From Halobacillus salinarum (GTDB taxonomy: Bacteria; Bacillota; Bacilli; Bacillales; Halobacillaceae), in assembly GCF_022919095.1 (NCBI RefSeq), contig NZ_CP095073.1, positions 2,852,001 to 2,916,000 of the forward strand: a stretch of 64,000 bases of DNA, read 5' to 3'. The notes beneath the pieces were generated by a model. It was given only the letters and a program-made list of their open reading frames with translations, did no database searches and had not been told where the DNA came from. The first letter of the stretch is position 1, and each line of letters opens with the position of its first letter. The position numbers were made by a program, and so were the translations under genes. This document shows positions 27,524 to 39,518 of the stretch, one piece after another.

Positions 27524-28351
27524 TTATTTCCGCGGCTTGAGCGGGTTTAGTCCTTTCATCAGCTGAAGCTTCTGTCTTACATCTCGAATTGAGTCCATCA
27601 CGAAATCAGGTTTGTAAATGGAGTCTTCTGTCATCTTTAAAGTGGTATTCCCAGTAAGAACAAGTCCCGTAGAAATGCTAAATAACTCTCCCATTGCGAT
27701 ATCTGAAGTCAAGCTGTCACCAATTATTATGGTTTCTCTCGCCTCACATCCTATTTTTAACATCGCTTTATCAAACATATAGTGAGAAGGTTTACCGACA
27801 ATGATATCAGCCCTCGCACCCGTGGATGCTTCAATGGCGCCCAGCATTCCCGCAACATCAATGGATAACCCTGATGGGCCGGGGTACGTTTTGTCTTTAT
27901 TGGTAGCAATAATTCTGGCTCCATGGGTGACTGCTTGAAAAGCGTGATTTAAATCTTCATATCCTAACTTCGTATGTAAAGAAACAACCAGCCATTTAGC
28001 TTCTTTTGGGTGGTCCGCAATTGGCACTCCATTCTCCTTTAACTCTTCTACCAGCCCCTCTTCCCCAAGCACCCACACTTTCTGTTTTTTGTACCGGCTT
28101 GCCAGGAAATCAGCAGCTACATATGAAGAAAGGATGAGATCCTCAGGTGGAAGGTCAATGCCGTGTTCTTTTAGAAAATGAGAAATCCCTTTTCTTGAAT
28201 GTGTGCCCCTGTTACTTAAGCCTAACACTCTTTTACCGTCTTCTTTCAGAGTGCGGATGGTCTCTGCTGCCCCTGCAACGATGTGAGCACCTTTCCAAAC
28301 TGTCCCATCTAAATCAATTAAAAACCCGTGTAACTCATCGTATCTGTTCAT
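27524..28351 (-). CDS. araL: HAD IIA sugar phosphatase AraL
   Basis: 275-residue NagD-type haloacid dehalogenase phosphatase. Motif I FLIDLDGTVWKG near residue 12, motif II in GLSNRGTHS, the Lys in VGKPSHYMF, and motif IV IIIGDSLTSDIAMG are all present. B. subtilis AraL, in the same operon type and of similar length, dephosphorylates sugar phosphates and is thought to relieve their toxic build-up. Last gene of this arabinose locus, followed by tandem terminators. It is separated from galM by 20 bases. Confidence 0.85.
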   Translation of the reverse strand: MNRYDELHGFLIDLDGTVWKGAHIVAGAAETIRTLKEDGKRVLGLSNRGTHSRKGISHFLKEHGIDLPPEDLILSSYVAADFLASRYKKQKVWVLGEEGLVEELKENGVPIADHPKEAKWLVVSLHTKLGYEDLNHAFQAVTHGARIIATNKDKTYPGPSGLSIDVAGMLGAIEASTGARADIIVGKPSHYMFDKAMLKIGCEARETIIIGDSLTSDIAMGELFSISTGLVLTGNTTLKMTEDSIYKPDFVMDSIRDVRQKLQLMKGLNPLKPRK

Positions 28352-28371
28352 GCTCTCATCCTCTTTACAGG

Positions 28372-29424
28372 CTATAAATTCTCAATTTCAAATGCAAATA
28401 CAGTTTGCTTTTTATACACTTCCTCAGGGTTAAGCATAATCTCAGGAAAACCTTGTTCATGAAGCGATGCAGGAGAGCCTTGAGTTTCAAGGCAGACGCC
28501 GAGATGCTTTTGGGATTTACCTTCAGCTAAATGATGGGCTTCATTAAGATTATTAGAAGTGTACATCACCATTCCAGGCTGATTTGTTCTTACTTTCATC
28601 ACTCTTCCGCTCTGGCGGTCTTTTACAACAACGGCATCTTGTTGTTGCTGAGCAAAGATAAAATAATGATCATAACCTCCACCTGCCACTAAATTCTGAT
28701 GGCTGCTGCTTTCTATTCCCTCTCTTAAATCTCTTTCCTTTCTAAAATCAAAGGGAGTATCGTCCACTTCAAGCAGTTTTCCTGTTGGAATCAAATCCTC
28801 ATCAAGCTCTGCAAAGGATGAACTGTCTATGTTCACTTGATGATGGTGAATAGTATTCTTTGCATTACCAGCCAGGTTAAAGTAGGCATGATTCGTCAAT
28901 GTAAGTGGAGTAGATTGATCACTCTTTGCTTCATAATCAATGATAAATTGGTTCTCCTCATTTAACGAATACGTCACCTTTAGTTCTACTGGTCCAGGAT
29001 AACCGCTTTCCCCATCTTCGCTTAGATAAGTAAACTCAACTCCTGCCGTTTCCTTATTTTTAAACGGTTCTGCCTTCCATAGCACATGGTGAAAACCATT
29101 AGAACCGCCATGTAAATGGTGGTTTCCGTCATTGGCTTCCAACGCATACCTTTCGTCATCTATTTGAAAAGCCGCTCCTTTTATTCTTCCAGCTACTCTG
29201 CCGATGAGTGCACCAAGAAAATCTTCATTTGTTAAATAATCTTCATAATTTTTGTAGCTAAGAACAACATTTTCAAGCTTTCCTTTTCGATCCGGAACAC
29301 AGATTTCAGTAATGATGCCTCCGAAATTAAGAAATTTTACTTCCATGCCGTTTTCGTTTGTTACCGTGAATAATTTCCACTTGCGCTCTTTTTCTACTTG
29401 GACATCTTGCAACTTAAGATTCAT
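28372..29424 (-). CDS. Aldose 1-epimerase (galactose mutarotase type)
   Basis: 350-residue cytosolic mutarotase that interconverts alpha and beta anomers of aldoses. Family signatures are LNFGGIITEICVPDRKG near the start, LIGRVAGRIKGAAF, the sugar-binding NDGNHHLHGGSNGFHHVLW, LTNHAYFNLAG, and the catalytic Glu in CLETQGSPASLHE. In this operon its likely job is to supply the anomer of L-arabinose used by AraA; this is inferred from context. ATG 29424 has GGAGGG upstream. A longer frame back to 29550 is the overlapping end of the broken DUF6171 gene, not galM. Confidence 0.88.
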   Translation of the reverse strand: MNLKLQDVQVEKERKWKLFTVTNENGMEVKFLNFGGIITEICVPDRKGKLENVVLSYKNYEDYLTNEDFLGALIGRVAGRIKGAAFQIDDERYALEANDGNHHLHGGSNGFHHVLWKAEPFKNKETAGVEFTYLSEDGESGYPGPVELKVTYSLNEENQFIIDYEAKSDQSTPLTLTNHAYFNLAGNAKNTIHHHQVNIDSSSFAELDEDLIPTGKLLEVDDTPFDFRKERDLREGIESSSHQNLVAGGGYDHYFIFAQQQQDAVVVKDRQSGRVMKVRTNQPGMVMYTSNNLNEAHHLAEGKSQKHLGVCLETQGSPASLHEQGFPEIMLNPEEVYKKQTVFAFEIENL

Positions 29425-29443
29425 AGCTTCCCTCCATACTGCC

Positions 29444-29700
29444 TTATGATAAAGCCTCCCATTTGTTATGTATCGGACTGGGACAACTTTTGTAAGCGAG
29501 CTTTGACCTGAACTGAACATAACAACCACACAAAGTACAAGTTGTTTCATTCATTAAATCAGGACAGGAGCTGCAAGCTTGCAGCCTTTTTTCATTGCCT
29601 CGCTAACTAGGTTTGTTTCTAATTGTAGCTGTTGATGCACGGACTCGACAACCCTCTGTTTCGTTACATAGACAGATGTTTGACAGGCTTTGCAGCTCAT
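29444..29700 (-). pseudogene. DUF6171 family Cys-rich small protein, broken by a one-base frameshift
   Basis: Starting at ATG 29700 behind AGGAGG, the frame reads MSCKACQTSVYVTKQRVVES to LVSEAMKK, then shifts. In the next frame it continues CSSCPDLMNETTCTLCGCYV and ends SKLAYKSCPSPIHNKWEALS. Adding one A to the A6 run (T6 at 29587-29592 on the plus strand) restores MKKRLQACSSCPDL and an 85-residue protein with CxxC pairs typical of DUF6171. Function unknown; zinc binding is likely. It lies between araM and galM in the arabinose operon. Either a fresh mutation or a missed base. Confidence 0.8.
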
Positions 29701-29716
29701 TATTCAACCTCCTGCT

Positions 29717-30943
29717 TTAATTCATTGGCTTAAGAATGCTGATTAAAGAAAGTGAAGGTTGAAATGGATACGTCACTTGTTTTGATTTCAATTGATTAAT
29801 TAATCGTAAACCAGTACAGCGGTCACGGAGGTGATAGGCTTCATTTAGACTTTCTTCTACTAATTCATCACTGAGACGCAATTCGCCCGGGGTGACGGGA
29901 CCGCCCATTTTCAACAATAATCTTTTCAGCTCATCCGGCTCTGGGAGCTGACGCAGGGCATCCTGAATCTCATCCCAATATCGGACCAGATCATGATCCT
30001 CATTAAAGAATGCTTTTGGACTATAGCTCTCTGCCCAAGCTTTGTAAAGCTCCGCTATAATTATTGCAGCAACCCCTACCTTCGCTCCGTGAAGCACCTG
30101 GGGTTGATTTTTTTTAATTAGTTCCATCTCCCAATAATGAGAAAGATGATGCTCTCCTCCAGAAGCTGGTCTTGAAAAGTCCAATAGCAGCATGACAAGA
30201 CCCGATTCGATTAAAGAGTGGACCAAAATCTTCATGCCTTCTTCGCTTCCAGCCGCAATTTCTTCGGTATGTTCGACACAGCTTTGCAATGAACTTAAAG
30301 TCAATTGATACGCAGTAGAGTTAAATGGTTCCTTCCCAATCCAACGGGATATTTGCCAATCCAGAAGGGACGTATATTTTCCAAGAATATCTCCATAACC
30401 TGCCGCAGTCATCTCAGGAGGGGCTTCCATTAGAATGTTTAAATCTGCAAAAACGGCAGTTGGTGCCGAGGTTTGAACGGTTTGTTTCACTCCCCTGATA
30501 ATTAACGGGGCTCCTTTTGAAGTAAAACCATCGACTGAAGCAGCTGTCGGTATTGAGATAAAAGGAATCTTCATCTTGTAAGCGCAAAAGCGAGTGATGT
30601 CATGGATTGTCCCCGATCCGACAGCAAGAAGAAGTTCACAGTCTGCTGGTGTCTCTTTAAACACTTGAACCAATGTCTGTTCCTCCGCTAACACCTGTCC
30701 GTTTTGATTCTCCACCAGTTCTATGGCACAGACGTCTAGATGCCCTGCAGTAAGTTTGGATTTTAATAGGTCTCCAGCTGCCAGCTTTGTTTTAGTATCC
30801 ATAACCATTCCTACATGATTTATTCCTTCTTTTTTCAACTTAGGAAGAACAGAGTCAAGAGTTCCTCTCCCAACTTCTATCTTAGGGAGTGCGTCTTTTA
30901 TTCCTAATTCTTCAGCGAGCTTTTCAATGGTTTGAATATCCAC
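29717..30943 (-). CDS. araM: AraM, sn-glycerol-1-phosphate dehydrogenase
   Basis: 408-residue metal-dependent dehydrogenase of the iron-alcohol-dehydrogenase/glycerol-1-phosphate dehydrogenase group. The nucleotide-binding stretch LLAVGSGTIHDITRFCAYK, IPTAASVDGFTSKGAPL, and the metal-ligand region SGGEHHLSHYWE with the later QVLHGAKVGV are clear. B. subtilis AraM reduces dihydroxyacetone phosphate to sn-glycerol 1-phosphate, the archaeal-type stereoisomer, and lies in its ara operon too. The physiological link to arabinose is still odd. GTG start, with GGAGG seven bases upstream. Confidence 0.9.
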   Translation of the reverse strand: MDIQTIEKLAEELGIKDALPKIEVGRGTLDSVLPKLKKEGINHVGMVMDTKTKLAAGDLLKSKLTAGHLDVCAIELVENQNGQVLAEEQTLVQVFKETPADCELLLAVGSGTIHDITRFCAYKMKIPFISIPTAASVDGFTSKGAPLIIRGVKQTVQTSAPTAVFADLNILMEAPPEMTAAGYGDILGKYTSLLDWQISRWIGKEPFNSTAYQLTLSSLQSCVEHTEEIAAGSEEGMKILVHSLIESGLVMLLLDFSRPASGGEHHLSHYWEMELIKKNQPQVLHGAKVGVAAIIIAELYKAWAESYSPKAFFNEDHDLVRYWDEIQDALRQLPEPDELKRLLLKMGGPVTPGELRLSDELVEESLNEAYHLRDRCTGLRLINQLKSKQVTYPFQPSLSLISILKPMN

Positions 30944-30966
30944 GCTTCATCCTCCTTTATTCAAGT

Positions 30967-32445
30967 TCAGCCGATTGACAACATAACCACTGCCATAGGC
31001 GGCAGCTGCACATGTATTTTTTCCTGCGTTCTCTCAAAATCTGTAAACAGCTCAGGCTTTACTCTTTCTTTGTCTTCAAAGGTATTCCGATCATTCATAT
31101 TACTCCCGGCTAAGATCCTTCCTGATACACGCGAAACTGTAAAGCCTCTTACGTCTAAGTCTGCTGCTGCCCCTTGTGTATGGTGCAGATTACATAAACT
31201 GATGTGAATGACCCCTCCTTTGGATTTTGAAGCTGAAATACTAACCTTATCAAAAGAGCTTTCCCCGCATGTGATCGTTTCTACTTCACTCCCTACCTGA
31301 AGCAAATCCGCATCCTGGTGAACTTTATACATTTCAAATACGTGATAAGTCGGTGTCAACAGCATGTCACTGCCTTCAGTTAAGATCATAGCTTGCAGCA
31401 CATTCACAGTTTGAGCAATATTTGCCATATGGATACGATCACTATGGTTATTAAATATATTTAAAGTCGTTCCCGCTACCAGCGCATCCCTAATGGTATT
31501 CTGCTGGTATAAAAATCCCGGATTCGTTCCTGGTTCTACATCAAACCATGTCCCCCATTCATCAACAATCAATCCTACTCTCTTTTCAGGGTCATATTTA
31601 TCCATAATCGTGGCATGCTTTTGAATTAATTGATCCATATGCCAAGCTCTGCTCAGCGTCAACTTCCACTCAGATTCCGTAAAATCAACTGCCGAACCTT
31701 TGCCTTCCCAAAAGTCTCCAGGGAAAGTATAGTAGTGAAGACTAAGACCGTCCATATAATCTGAAGCTTCTCTCATTAATACTTCTGTCCAATAAAAATC
31801 ATCAACATTAGGTCCGCCTGCAATTTTATAAATTTGATTTTTTCCGTAATTCCGTACATAGGTTTGATACTGCTTGTAAAGATCAGCATAATATTGAGGA
31901 CGCATATTCCCTCCGCATCCCCAATTCTCATTACCTACACCAAAGTACGTTAAGCTCCACGGAGCATCACGGCCATTCTCCCGGCGCCAATCCGCCATCG
32001 GTGATTCCCCGTCAAACGTCAAGTATTCCACCCATTCCGACATTTCCTGTACCGTACCGCTTCCAACGTTGCCACATATGTAAGGTTCTGCTCCTAATTG
32101 TTCACACAGCATCATAAACTCATGGGTGCCGAAGTGATTATTTTCAACTACGCCTCCCCAATGAGTGTTCACCATTCTTTTTCGTTGACTCCTTGGACCA
32201 ACTCCATCCTTCCAATGGTATTCATCTGCAAAACAGCCACCGGGCCACCGAAGTACAGGAATATTTATTTGCTGAAGTGCCTGGATGACATCGTTTCTTA
32301 CCCCTTGAGTATTCGGAATTTCAGAATCTTCTCCTACCCATAGTCCTTCGTATATACATCGACCTAAATGCTCTGAAAAGTGACCATAGATATTCTTATT
32401 AATTGTATTAGGCGTTATATCTGCATTAATGATAAATGAATTCAA
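30967..32445 (-). CDS. GH51 alpha-L-arabinofuranosidase, paralogue 1
   Basis: 492-residue intracellular glycoside hydrolase with a TIM barrel followed by a beta domain. The acid/base Glu is in [12 protein letters not shown] and the nucleophile Glu in [29 protein letters not shown] is a further GH51 block. The enzyme releases L-arabinose from short arabino-oligosaccharides. It differs clearly from the other GH51 copy in this operon, so the two probably split linkage types. ATG 32454 abuts AGGAGG; TTG 32445, nine bases away, is chosen and gives [13 protein letters not shown]. The start is not certain. No signal peptide. Confidence 0.86.
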   Translation of the reverse strand: MNSFIINADITPNTINKNIYGHFSEHLGRCIYEGLWVGEDSEIPNTQGVRNDVIQALQQINIPVLRWPGGCFADEYHWKDGVGPRSQRKRMVNTHWGGVVENNHFGTHEFMMLCEQLGAEPYICGNVGSGTVQEMSEWVEYLTFDGESPMADWRRENGRDAPWSLTYFGVGNENWGCGGNMRPQYYADLYKQYQTYVRNYGKNQIYKIAGGPNVDDFYWTEVLMREASDYMDGLSLHYYTFPGDFWEGKGSAVDFTESEWKLTLSRAWHMDQLIQKHATIMDKYDPEKRVGLIVDEWGTWFDVEPGTNPGFLYQQNTIRDALVAGTTLNIFNNHSDRIHMANIAQTVNVLQAMILTEGSDMLLTPTYHVFEMYKVHQDADLLQVGSEVETITCGESSFDKVSISASKSKGGVIHISLCNLHHTQGAAADLDVRGFTVSRVSGRILAGSNMNDRNTFEDKERVKPELFTDFERTQEKIHVQLPPMAVVMLSIG

Positions 32446-32465
32446 ATTTTTCATCCTCCTTGCTT

Positions 32466-33089
32466 TCAAGTCTTTTGCAACTTAACTTCTAACTTCTTAA
32501 ATACATGGACCGACTGCCACATCCAAAGAAAAGAACATACACTGAAAGTAAAAAAGGGTATAACAGATGGATATAAGAGAGAAACGTAGGCAAGTCCAAA
32601 CAAGAGAACGATTTGCATTAAAGAAATAGGAAGTTTGCTGAATCCTATAATCAATGCATTCTTTATATGATTGAGCACTCCACCTTTAAAATGAGTTAAC
32701 AATGGAAACGACCAAAGAACAGCAAGGAAGTAGATAAACACAAGCAAGTAAAAGGCAATTGGAATGAAGAGTACGATTTGTCCATTAGCGTTTTGGAGCA
32801 TTTTATAATTCAAGAACAATAATCCTCCGGTCAGGAAGAGCAGCCAGCCTAATTTATTGGCACTGGCGAATTCTTCTTGATAGATTTTCCTAAATGTTTC
32901 CCAAACCCGGATCTCTGTTTCTCCCATAATCCACTTACGCGATACACCAAGTGCTGCTACTGTACTCGGAAATATTCCAACTACCACTAGCCCACCCAAT
33001 GTAAAACCAATCCAAAGCAGGTTTACAGCAGCCAGCCGTACTACCCAGGTTAACAACAGGTCTAATGAATTAACTATTTTCTCATTCAC
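32466..33089 (-). CDS. DUF624 (YesL-like) membrane protein
   Basis: 207-residue integral membrane protein with five predicted segments ([81 protein letters not shown]). DUF624/YesL proteins recur in operons for carbohydrate ABC importers, and a role with the importer is presumed but unproven. GTG start behind AGAGGTG. Sits between araQ and the first GH51 gene. Confidence 0.8.
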   Translation of the reverse strand: MNEKIVNSLDLLLTWVVRLAAVNLLWIGFTLGGLVVVGIFPSTVAALGVSRKWIMGETEIRVWETFRKIYQEEFASANKLGWLLFLTGGLLFLNYKMLQNANGQIVLFIPIAFYLLVFIYFLAVLWSFPLLTHFKGGVLNHIKNALIIGFSKLPISLMQIVLLFGLAYVSLLYPSVIPFFTFSVCSFLWMWQSVHVFKKLEVKLQKT

Positions 33090-33164
33090 TTACACCACAC
33101 CTCTGTTTAATAACTCCTTCCAAAGATGAACATACTAATAGAACAGTTTTGTGACCGGACTTTA

Positions 33165-34007
33165 CTATCCTTTTACTCCACCAACAGTTAATCCGGAGAC
33201 AAAATAGCGCTGGAAAAAAATAAACAGCAGAACTATGGGGATAATTGTCATTACAGACCCTGCAATAAGGACGTCGTAGTTATTGCCATAAGGAGTAAGC
33301 AATGTTGCAAGTCCGATAGGCAGCGTGAACATATCATTGGAACGTAACACTAAAAGCGGCCATAAAAAGTTATTCCAGCTAGCTAAGCCCTGCAATATCG
33401 CCATCGCTGCTAGCGATGGCCCCATCAGCGGAAGCATGATTTTGAAAAAGATTCCGTACTCCGTAGAACCATCAATCCTTGCTGCATCCATCAGTTCTTT
33501 AGGAAGACCTAAGGCATATTGTCTAAAGAAAAAAACAGCAACCGGTGCTACAATCAACGGCAGTACAACTGCGAAATAGGTATTAATAAGCTGAGTTGTA
33601 ATCATTAGCTGATAGAGCGGCAGCATTAGAATTTCAAATGGAACCATGAGAATAAATAAAACTAGTAAAAAGAAAAAATTTCTTCCTTTAAAATCATACA
33701 TAGCCAGCGCATATCCGACCATAGAAGAGAAAAACAAAGACAATACAATAGTGAGAACTGAAATCATCAGGCTGTTTCCATACCACGTCCAATATTCAGC
33801 AGATTTTCCGAAGATATAGGAATAGTTAGCTAAACTTAATTGATTGAAATTTATGTTTAGAGTAATACCATTCCTCATCAATACCGAAGAAGGCATAAAC
33901 GATGAAATAATTAGGCTGATGATAGGGAACAAAGCAACGAAAGAAATGACTCCAAATACCAGGTTTGCTCCCCATTTTGCCAGCTTAAGTTTCTTTTTTG
34001 GATTCAC
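33165..34007 (-). CDS. araQ: Arabino-oligosaccharide ABC transporter permease AraQ
   Basis: 280-residue MalG-type permease with six membrane segments. The cytoplasmic coupling loop that contacts the ATPase is seen in LPKELMDAARIDGSTEYGIF (EAA motif). It pairs with AraP to import arabino-oligosaccharides bound by AraN. GTG 34007 is chosen: AAAGGAG lies upstream and the stop of araP is one base before it, so translation is coupled. A frame extension to 34067 overlaps araP and is not supported. Confidence 0.9.
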   Translation of the reverse strand: MNPKKKLKLAKWGANLVFGVISFVALFPIISLIISSFMPSSVLMRNGITLNINFNQLSLANYSYIFGKSAEYWTWYGNSLMISVLTIVLSLFFSSMVGYALAMYDFKGRNFFFLLVLFILMVPFEILMLPLYQLMITTQLINTYFAVVLPLIVAPVAVFFFRQYALGLPKELMDAARIDGSTEYGIFFKIMLPLMGPSLAAMAILQGLASWNNFLWPLLVLRSNDMFTLPIGLATLLTPYGNNYDVLIAGSVMTIIPIVLLFIFFQRYFVSGLTVGGVKG

Positions 34008-34008
34008 G

Positions 34009-34959
34009 TTACGCTTCTCCTTTCTTAAATGCCCCAGTGAGTAAAAGATAAATAAAACTGACAACAAAAATGATCAGCATTAATACGACTCCTACAGCTG
34101 CGCCAAATCCCATATCATTCTGCTGGATTCCCTGCTGATAAATATAGCCGACAACAGTTAAGCCAATATTTCCTGGAGAGCCTGCTTCCCAGAACACAAA
34201 ACTCTCTTCGAACATCCTGAATCCATTAATTATAGTAATTGTGCTGACAAAAATAATAATAGGCTTTAATTGAGGAATTGTAATGTACCATAGCTTCTGA
34301 AATTTTGAAGCACCGTCAATATCCGATGCTTCGTACAACTCATTAGGGACATTTTGCAAAGCAGCTAAATAATACAAAAGATTAACTCCAATCCAGCGCC
34401 AGGATGCTAATATGACCATTAAAAACATCCCAGCCCACCCGGTAAACCGCCAATTGACGGATTCAAGGCCGATAAAATTTAAGATCTGATTAGCTATGGC
34501 TGAATCCTGCTCTCCGAACATTAATCGAAATATCATTCCGCCGACAATAGTGGAAGTTAAAGCCGGAATAAATAGAGATGCACGGAAGAGGGTCTTAAAT
34601 TTAATCACCTTTGAGTTTAAAAATACTGCAGCCAGCATTGGAACAACGGTTAAGATAAACACCGTTAATACAACATAAATGGTTGTATTAGAAAGGGCTT
34701 TATAAAAGGTTGCATTGGGTATTTTTGTGTAATTTTCCAGTCCGATAAAAGTAACCTGCCCTGGCAGAACGCTTTGAAAACTCATTACAATCCCCTGTAT
34801 AGCCGGATATAACGTAAGAACTGCAAATGAAAGAATGAAAGGCGTAATAAAAATGTAAGGCACCACTTTTTTTGAATTCAGGAATTTCATCAATCGTCCT
34901 GGCTCCTTATGAGCCTTATCGTAAATCTTAGTGCGGCTGCTATTAGACACTGAACTCAT
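34009..34959 (-). CDS. araP: Arabino-oligosaccharide ABC transporter permease AraP
   Basis: 316-residue MalF-type permease with about six membrane segments. The EAA coupling loop is in VPNELYEASDIDGASKFQKL. The start MSSVSNSS is fixed by AGGAGGG six bases upstream. The partner ATPase is not encoded here; in B. subtilis the general ATPase MsmX energises AraNPQ, and the same is likely here. It precedes araQ with a one-base gap and follows the second GH51 gene. Confidence 0.9.
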   Translation of the reverse strand: MSSVSNSSRTKIYDKAHKEPGRLMKFLNSKKVVPYIFITPFILSFAVLTLYPAIQGIVMSFQSVLPGQVTFIGLENYTKIPNATFYKALSNTTIYVVLTVFILTVVPMLAAVFLNSKVIKFKTLFRASLFIPALTSTIVGGMIFRLMFGEQDSAIANQILNFIGLESVNWRFTGWAGMFLMVILASWRWIGVNLLYYLAALQNVPNELYEASDIDGASKFQKLWYITIPQLKPIIIFVSTITIINGFRMFEESFVFWEAGSPGNIGLTVVGYIYQQGIQQNDMGFGAAVGVVLMLIIFVVSFIYLLLTGAFKKGEA

Positions 34960-35003
34960 GCAAACCCTCCTAAGTATAAAATTCACTAAATCAGAAGCCT
35001 ACG

Positions 35004-36542
<1,539 letters not shown>

Positions 36543-36588
36543 TTAATGAAACAGAGACAAGGGTGCCCCATTGCCCCTGCTTCTTCCT

Positions 36589-37919
36589 TTATTGCTGGTC
36601 TCTTATTTTATCTGCTGCTTCTTTCAAAGCTTCTTCAGGGGTCTGCTTCTCCTGACGCAATACATTTTCTGCTACATTTGTGTTGTACTCTGTAGCGACA
36701 TCCGGTGTGTTTTTTGTTATATTCAACACATTAATTTCTTCGCGAACATCCAAAAGCACATCAAAAATTCCTTTACCAAAGTAATCATAGTACTTGTTGT
36801 CTTCTCTAACAGCATCACTCTTCCAAACATCCCAACGTGGAGGATCGAAGCCAAGCACCTGCCATAAATTGATGCTTCCTTCTTTAGTAAGCTTCGTATA
36901 GGCTAAAAATTCCTTAGCTAGATCCGGATCCTCAGACTGGTTGGTTACGACTGTACCCGTACCCCCATTCCTGCAGATCTTTTTCCTCCCTCTTCCCAGG
37001 CCGGCATAGGCCTGATTGCTATTTTTCCTTTCAGATCAGGCATATTATCAAGAAACCTTCCCATATACCATATCGGGGCTAATATACTGGCAGCACCGCC
37101 ATCATTCATGTAGCCATAAAATTCCTCAGACTGATTCATCCCACCGGGAGTTAATTCTGCAATCTTATCTTCGTAAACGACCTGATGCAGAAAGTCAAGA
37201 GTCTTGATATTCGTATCATTATCAAGGATGACGTTCCCTTCTTTATCAAAAAAATCGGAATCCTGCTGGGAAATCATTGGCCAGAAATCCATTAAATAAT
37301 CTGTTGTTCCTACATTCCACATGACTGAATCCGTATTCTTCACTACTTTCTTACCAGCGGTGATGAAGTCATCCCACGTTTTAATCTTATCGATGTCCAC
37401 TCCGGCTTGATCCATAATTTCGGTATTATAATACATGACTGTTGCTCCAACATGAGTAGGTACACCATAGTACTTGCCATCTTTAGCATAAATGTCAAAC
37501 CGGGACTTTACAGAATCATCAAGGACGGGTTCAATATATTCATTCATTGGTTCTAGCTGTGGCTCTCCCTGCATAAAATTGGCGTATTTACTTAATTCGA
37601 TGTCTGCAAGGTCTGGAGCACCTTTACCGGATTGTAGAGCCAAGAGTAAATTATTGTGCATTTGATCATAAGGATACGTCTGGGCCACTAGTTTAATCGG
37701 TCGATCGGGGTGTTCTTCGTTCCATCGTTCGGCAGAATCCTTAAATAAATCAACATGCTGTCCAGCAAAAGTCCAGTAAGTTAACTCAGTGGCTCCTTCA
37801 ATATCCCCTCCGACTACTTGAGTATCTTCTGCTTGTCCCGAAGCTTCATCGCCGCCTCCACAGGCCATAAGAAGAATAGACATCAGCAAAAAAACAGATA
37901 GTAATACGTATTTTTTCAC
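36589..37919 (-). pseudogene. araN: araN, arabino-oligosaccharide-binding lipoprotein, broken by a one-base frameshift
   Basis: An ABC solute-binding lipoprotein: signal peptide with lipobox LMAC (Cys20) and family-1 solute-binding domain (LTYWTFAGQHVDLFKDSAE, APDLADIELSKYANFMQGE). The first frame ends GKRSAGMGVRVQS; the sequence continues one frame over as TVVTNQSEDPDLAKEFLAYT and ends KEAADKIRDQQ. One extra G in the G5 run (C5 at 36962-36966 on the plus strand) restores GMGGTGTVVTNQ and a 443-residue protein, close to the 433 of B. subtilis AraN. GTG start behind GGAGGGG. If the break is real, the importer would lack its binding protein. Confidence 0.88.
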
Positions 37920-38048
37920 AGCAATTCCCCTCCATCAGTATGTAATTACTCTAATCCCTAAGAACATGTATCTGGTAGTAACGAAGAATTCTAATGACAG
38001 CGCCTTCATTTAAGTCTTAAGTCGTGAATCTCCTGTGAATGACTCGCG

Positions 38049-39518
38049 TTAATTCCAAACCGCTTCGTTCCATTTCAATTGGTTTCGGAAATCCCTTATT
38101 TTTGTATGCTCATCAATCACTACACATTCGATTTGGACCATGTCTGCAAAATCATACAGCTGATCGGCTGTCAGCTCATAAGAAAAGACTGTGTGATGAG
38201 CACCTCCCGCGTATATCCATGCTTCAGTAGCCTCAGACAAACTTGGTTTTGGTTTCCACATCACTTTAGCAACAGGCAGATGCGGCGTCTCATATTCCGG
38301 CTTTAATGCTTCTACCTCACTTATGATCAAACGGTATCTGCCTCCCATTTCTACGAGTGAGGCATTGACTGCTTCGCCTCCTTGACCATTAAACACCAAA
38401 CGTGCAGGGTCTTCCCTATTTCCCATGCTTAATGGATGGACTTGAATTTCTGGTTTTTCATTCGTTATTGTCGGGCAGATCTCGAGCATGTGCGAACCAA
38501 GAACCAGCTCGTTGCCGCTCTCAAGATGGTACGTATAATCCTCCATAAAGGAAGTGCCTTTATTTCCTGCCATGATTTTCATCAGTCTCAGCAGTGCCGC
38601 TGTCTTCCAATCTCCTTCACCTCCGAAACCATAGCCTTGCGCCATCAATCGCTGAACGGCAAGTCCAGGCAGCTGCTTCATTCCGTGAAGATCTTCAAAA
38701 TTGGTAGTGAAAGCATTGTAACTGCCTTTAGATAAGAATGATTTTAATCCTAACTCGATTCTGGCTTGTTCTCTTATAGATTGTATGGCATTTTCAGCGG
38801 TTTCCGGAAAATGATAGGTAGCTCGATATTCTTTCATGAGCGCTTCAACTTCATTTTCCGTAATGTCACTAATTTCTTCGACTAGATCTCCTATGCCAAA
38901 GTAATCCACTGTCCAGCCAAACTTCAATTGAGCTTCTACTTTGTCTCCTTCTGTAACGGCTACACTTCTCATGTTATCTCCAAACCTTGCTACACGAATT
39001 CTCTTTCCTTCACAATAAGCGGCCGCTGTCTTCATCCAGCTGGATATCTTATCTTTAACGTCAGGGTTTTGCCAATGGCCAACGACGACTTTACTTGAAA
39101 TCTTCATTCTTGACACCATAAACCCATATTCACGATCGCCATGTGCAGATTGATTTAAGTTCATAAAATCCATATCGATGGATTCCCAAGGAATGTCCCT
39201 ATTGTGCTGGGTATGAAAATGAAGCAGCGGTTTTTGAAGCACACTAAGTCCTGAAATCCACATTTTCGCTGGGGAAAATGTATGCATCCAAGTAATGATA
39301 CCTCCACAATTTTCAGCAGCATTTGCTTCCTGAACTACTCGTTCGATATCTTTATCCGTAGTTAATACCGCTTTGAATTTGACCGGGAATGGAAGAGCTT
39401 GCTGCATTCCTTCTACTATTTCCAAGGAGTGTTCCTGAACTTTGTCCAATGCTTCTTCTCCGTATAAGTGCTGACTCCCTGTCAAAAACCAAAATTCATA
39501 AGGCTGTATGTTTTGCAT
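38049..39518 (-). CDS. araA: L-arabinose isomerase
   Basis: 489-residue cytosolic isomerase converting L-arabinose to L-ribulose, Mn2+-dependent. The N-terminal [30 protein letters not shown] and the active-site region [15 protein letters not shown] with Glu and the later [10 protein letters not shown] are family hallmarks. ATG 39518 lies behind GGGGGAAAAG; an ORF extension to 39551 overlaps araB more deeply and is not needed. The start lies 23 bases inside the end of araB, which suggests coupled translation. Confidence 0.94.
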   Translation of the reverse strand: MQNIQPYEFWFLTGSQHLYGEEALDKVQEHSLEIVEGMQQALPFPVKFKAVLTTDKDIERVVQEANAAENCGGIITWMHTFSPAKMWISGLSVLQKPLLHFHTQHNRDIPWESIDMDFMNLNQSAHGDREYGFMVSRMKISSKVVVGHWQNPDVKDKISSWMKTAAAYCEGKRIRVARFGDNMRSVAVTEGDKVEAQLKFGWTVDYFGIGDLVEEISDITENEVEALMKEYRATYHFPETAENAIQSIREQARIELGLKSFLSKGSYNAFTTNFEDLHGMKQLPGLAVQRLMAQGYGFGGEGDWKTAALLRLMKIMAGNKGTSFMEDYTYHLESGNELVLGSHMLEICPTITNEKPEIQVHPLSMGNREDPARLVFNGQGGEAVNASLVEMGGRYRLIISEVEALKPEYETPHLPVAKVMWKPKPSLSEATEAWIYAGGAHHTVFSYELTADQLYDFADMVQIECVVIDEHTKIRDFRNQLKWNEAVWN

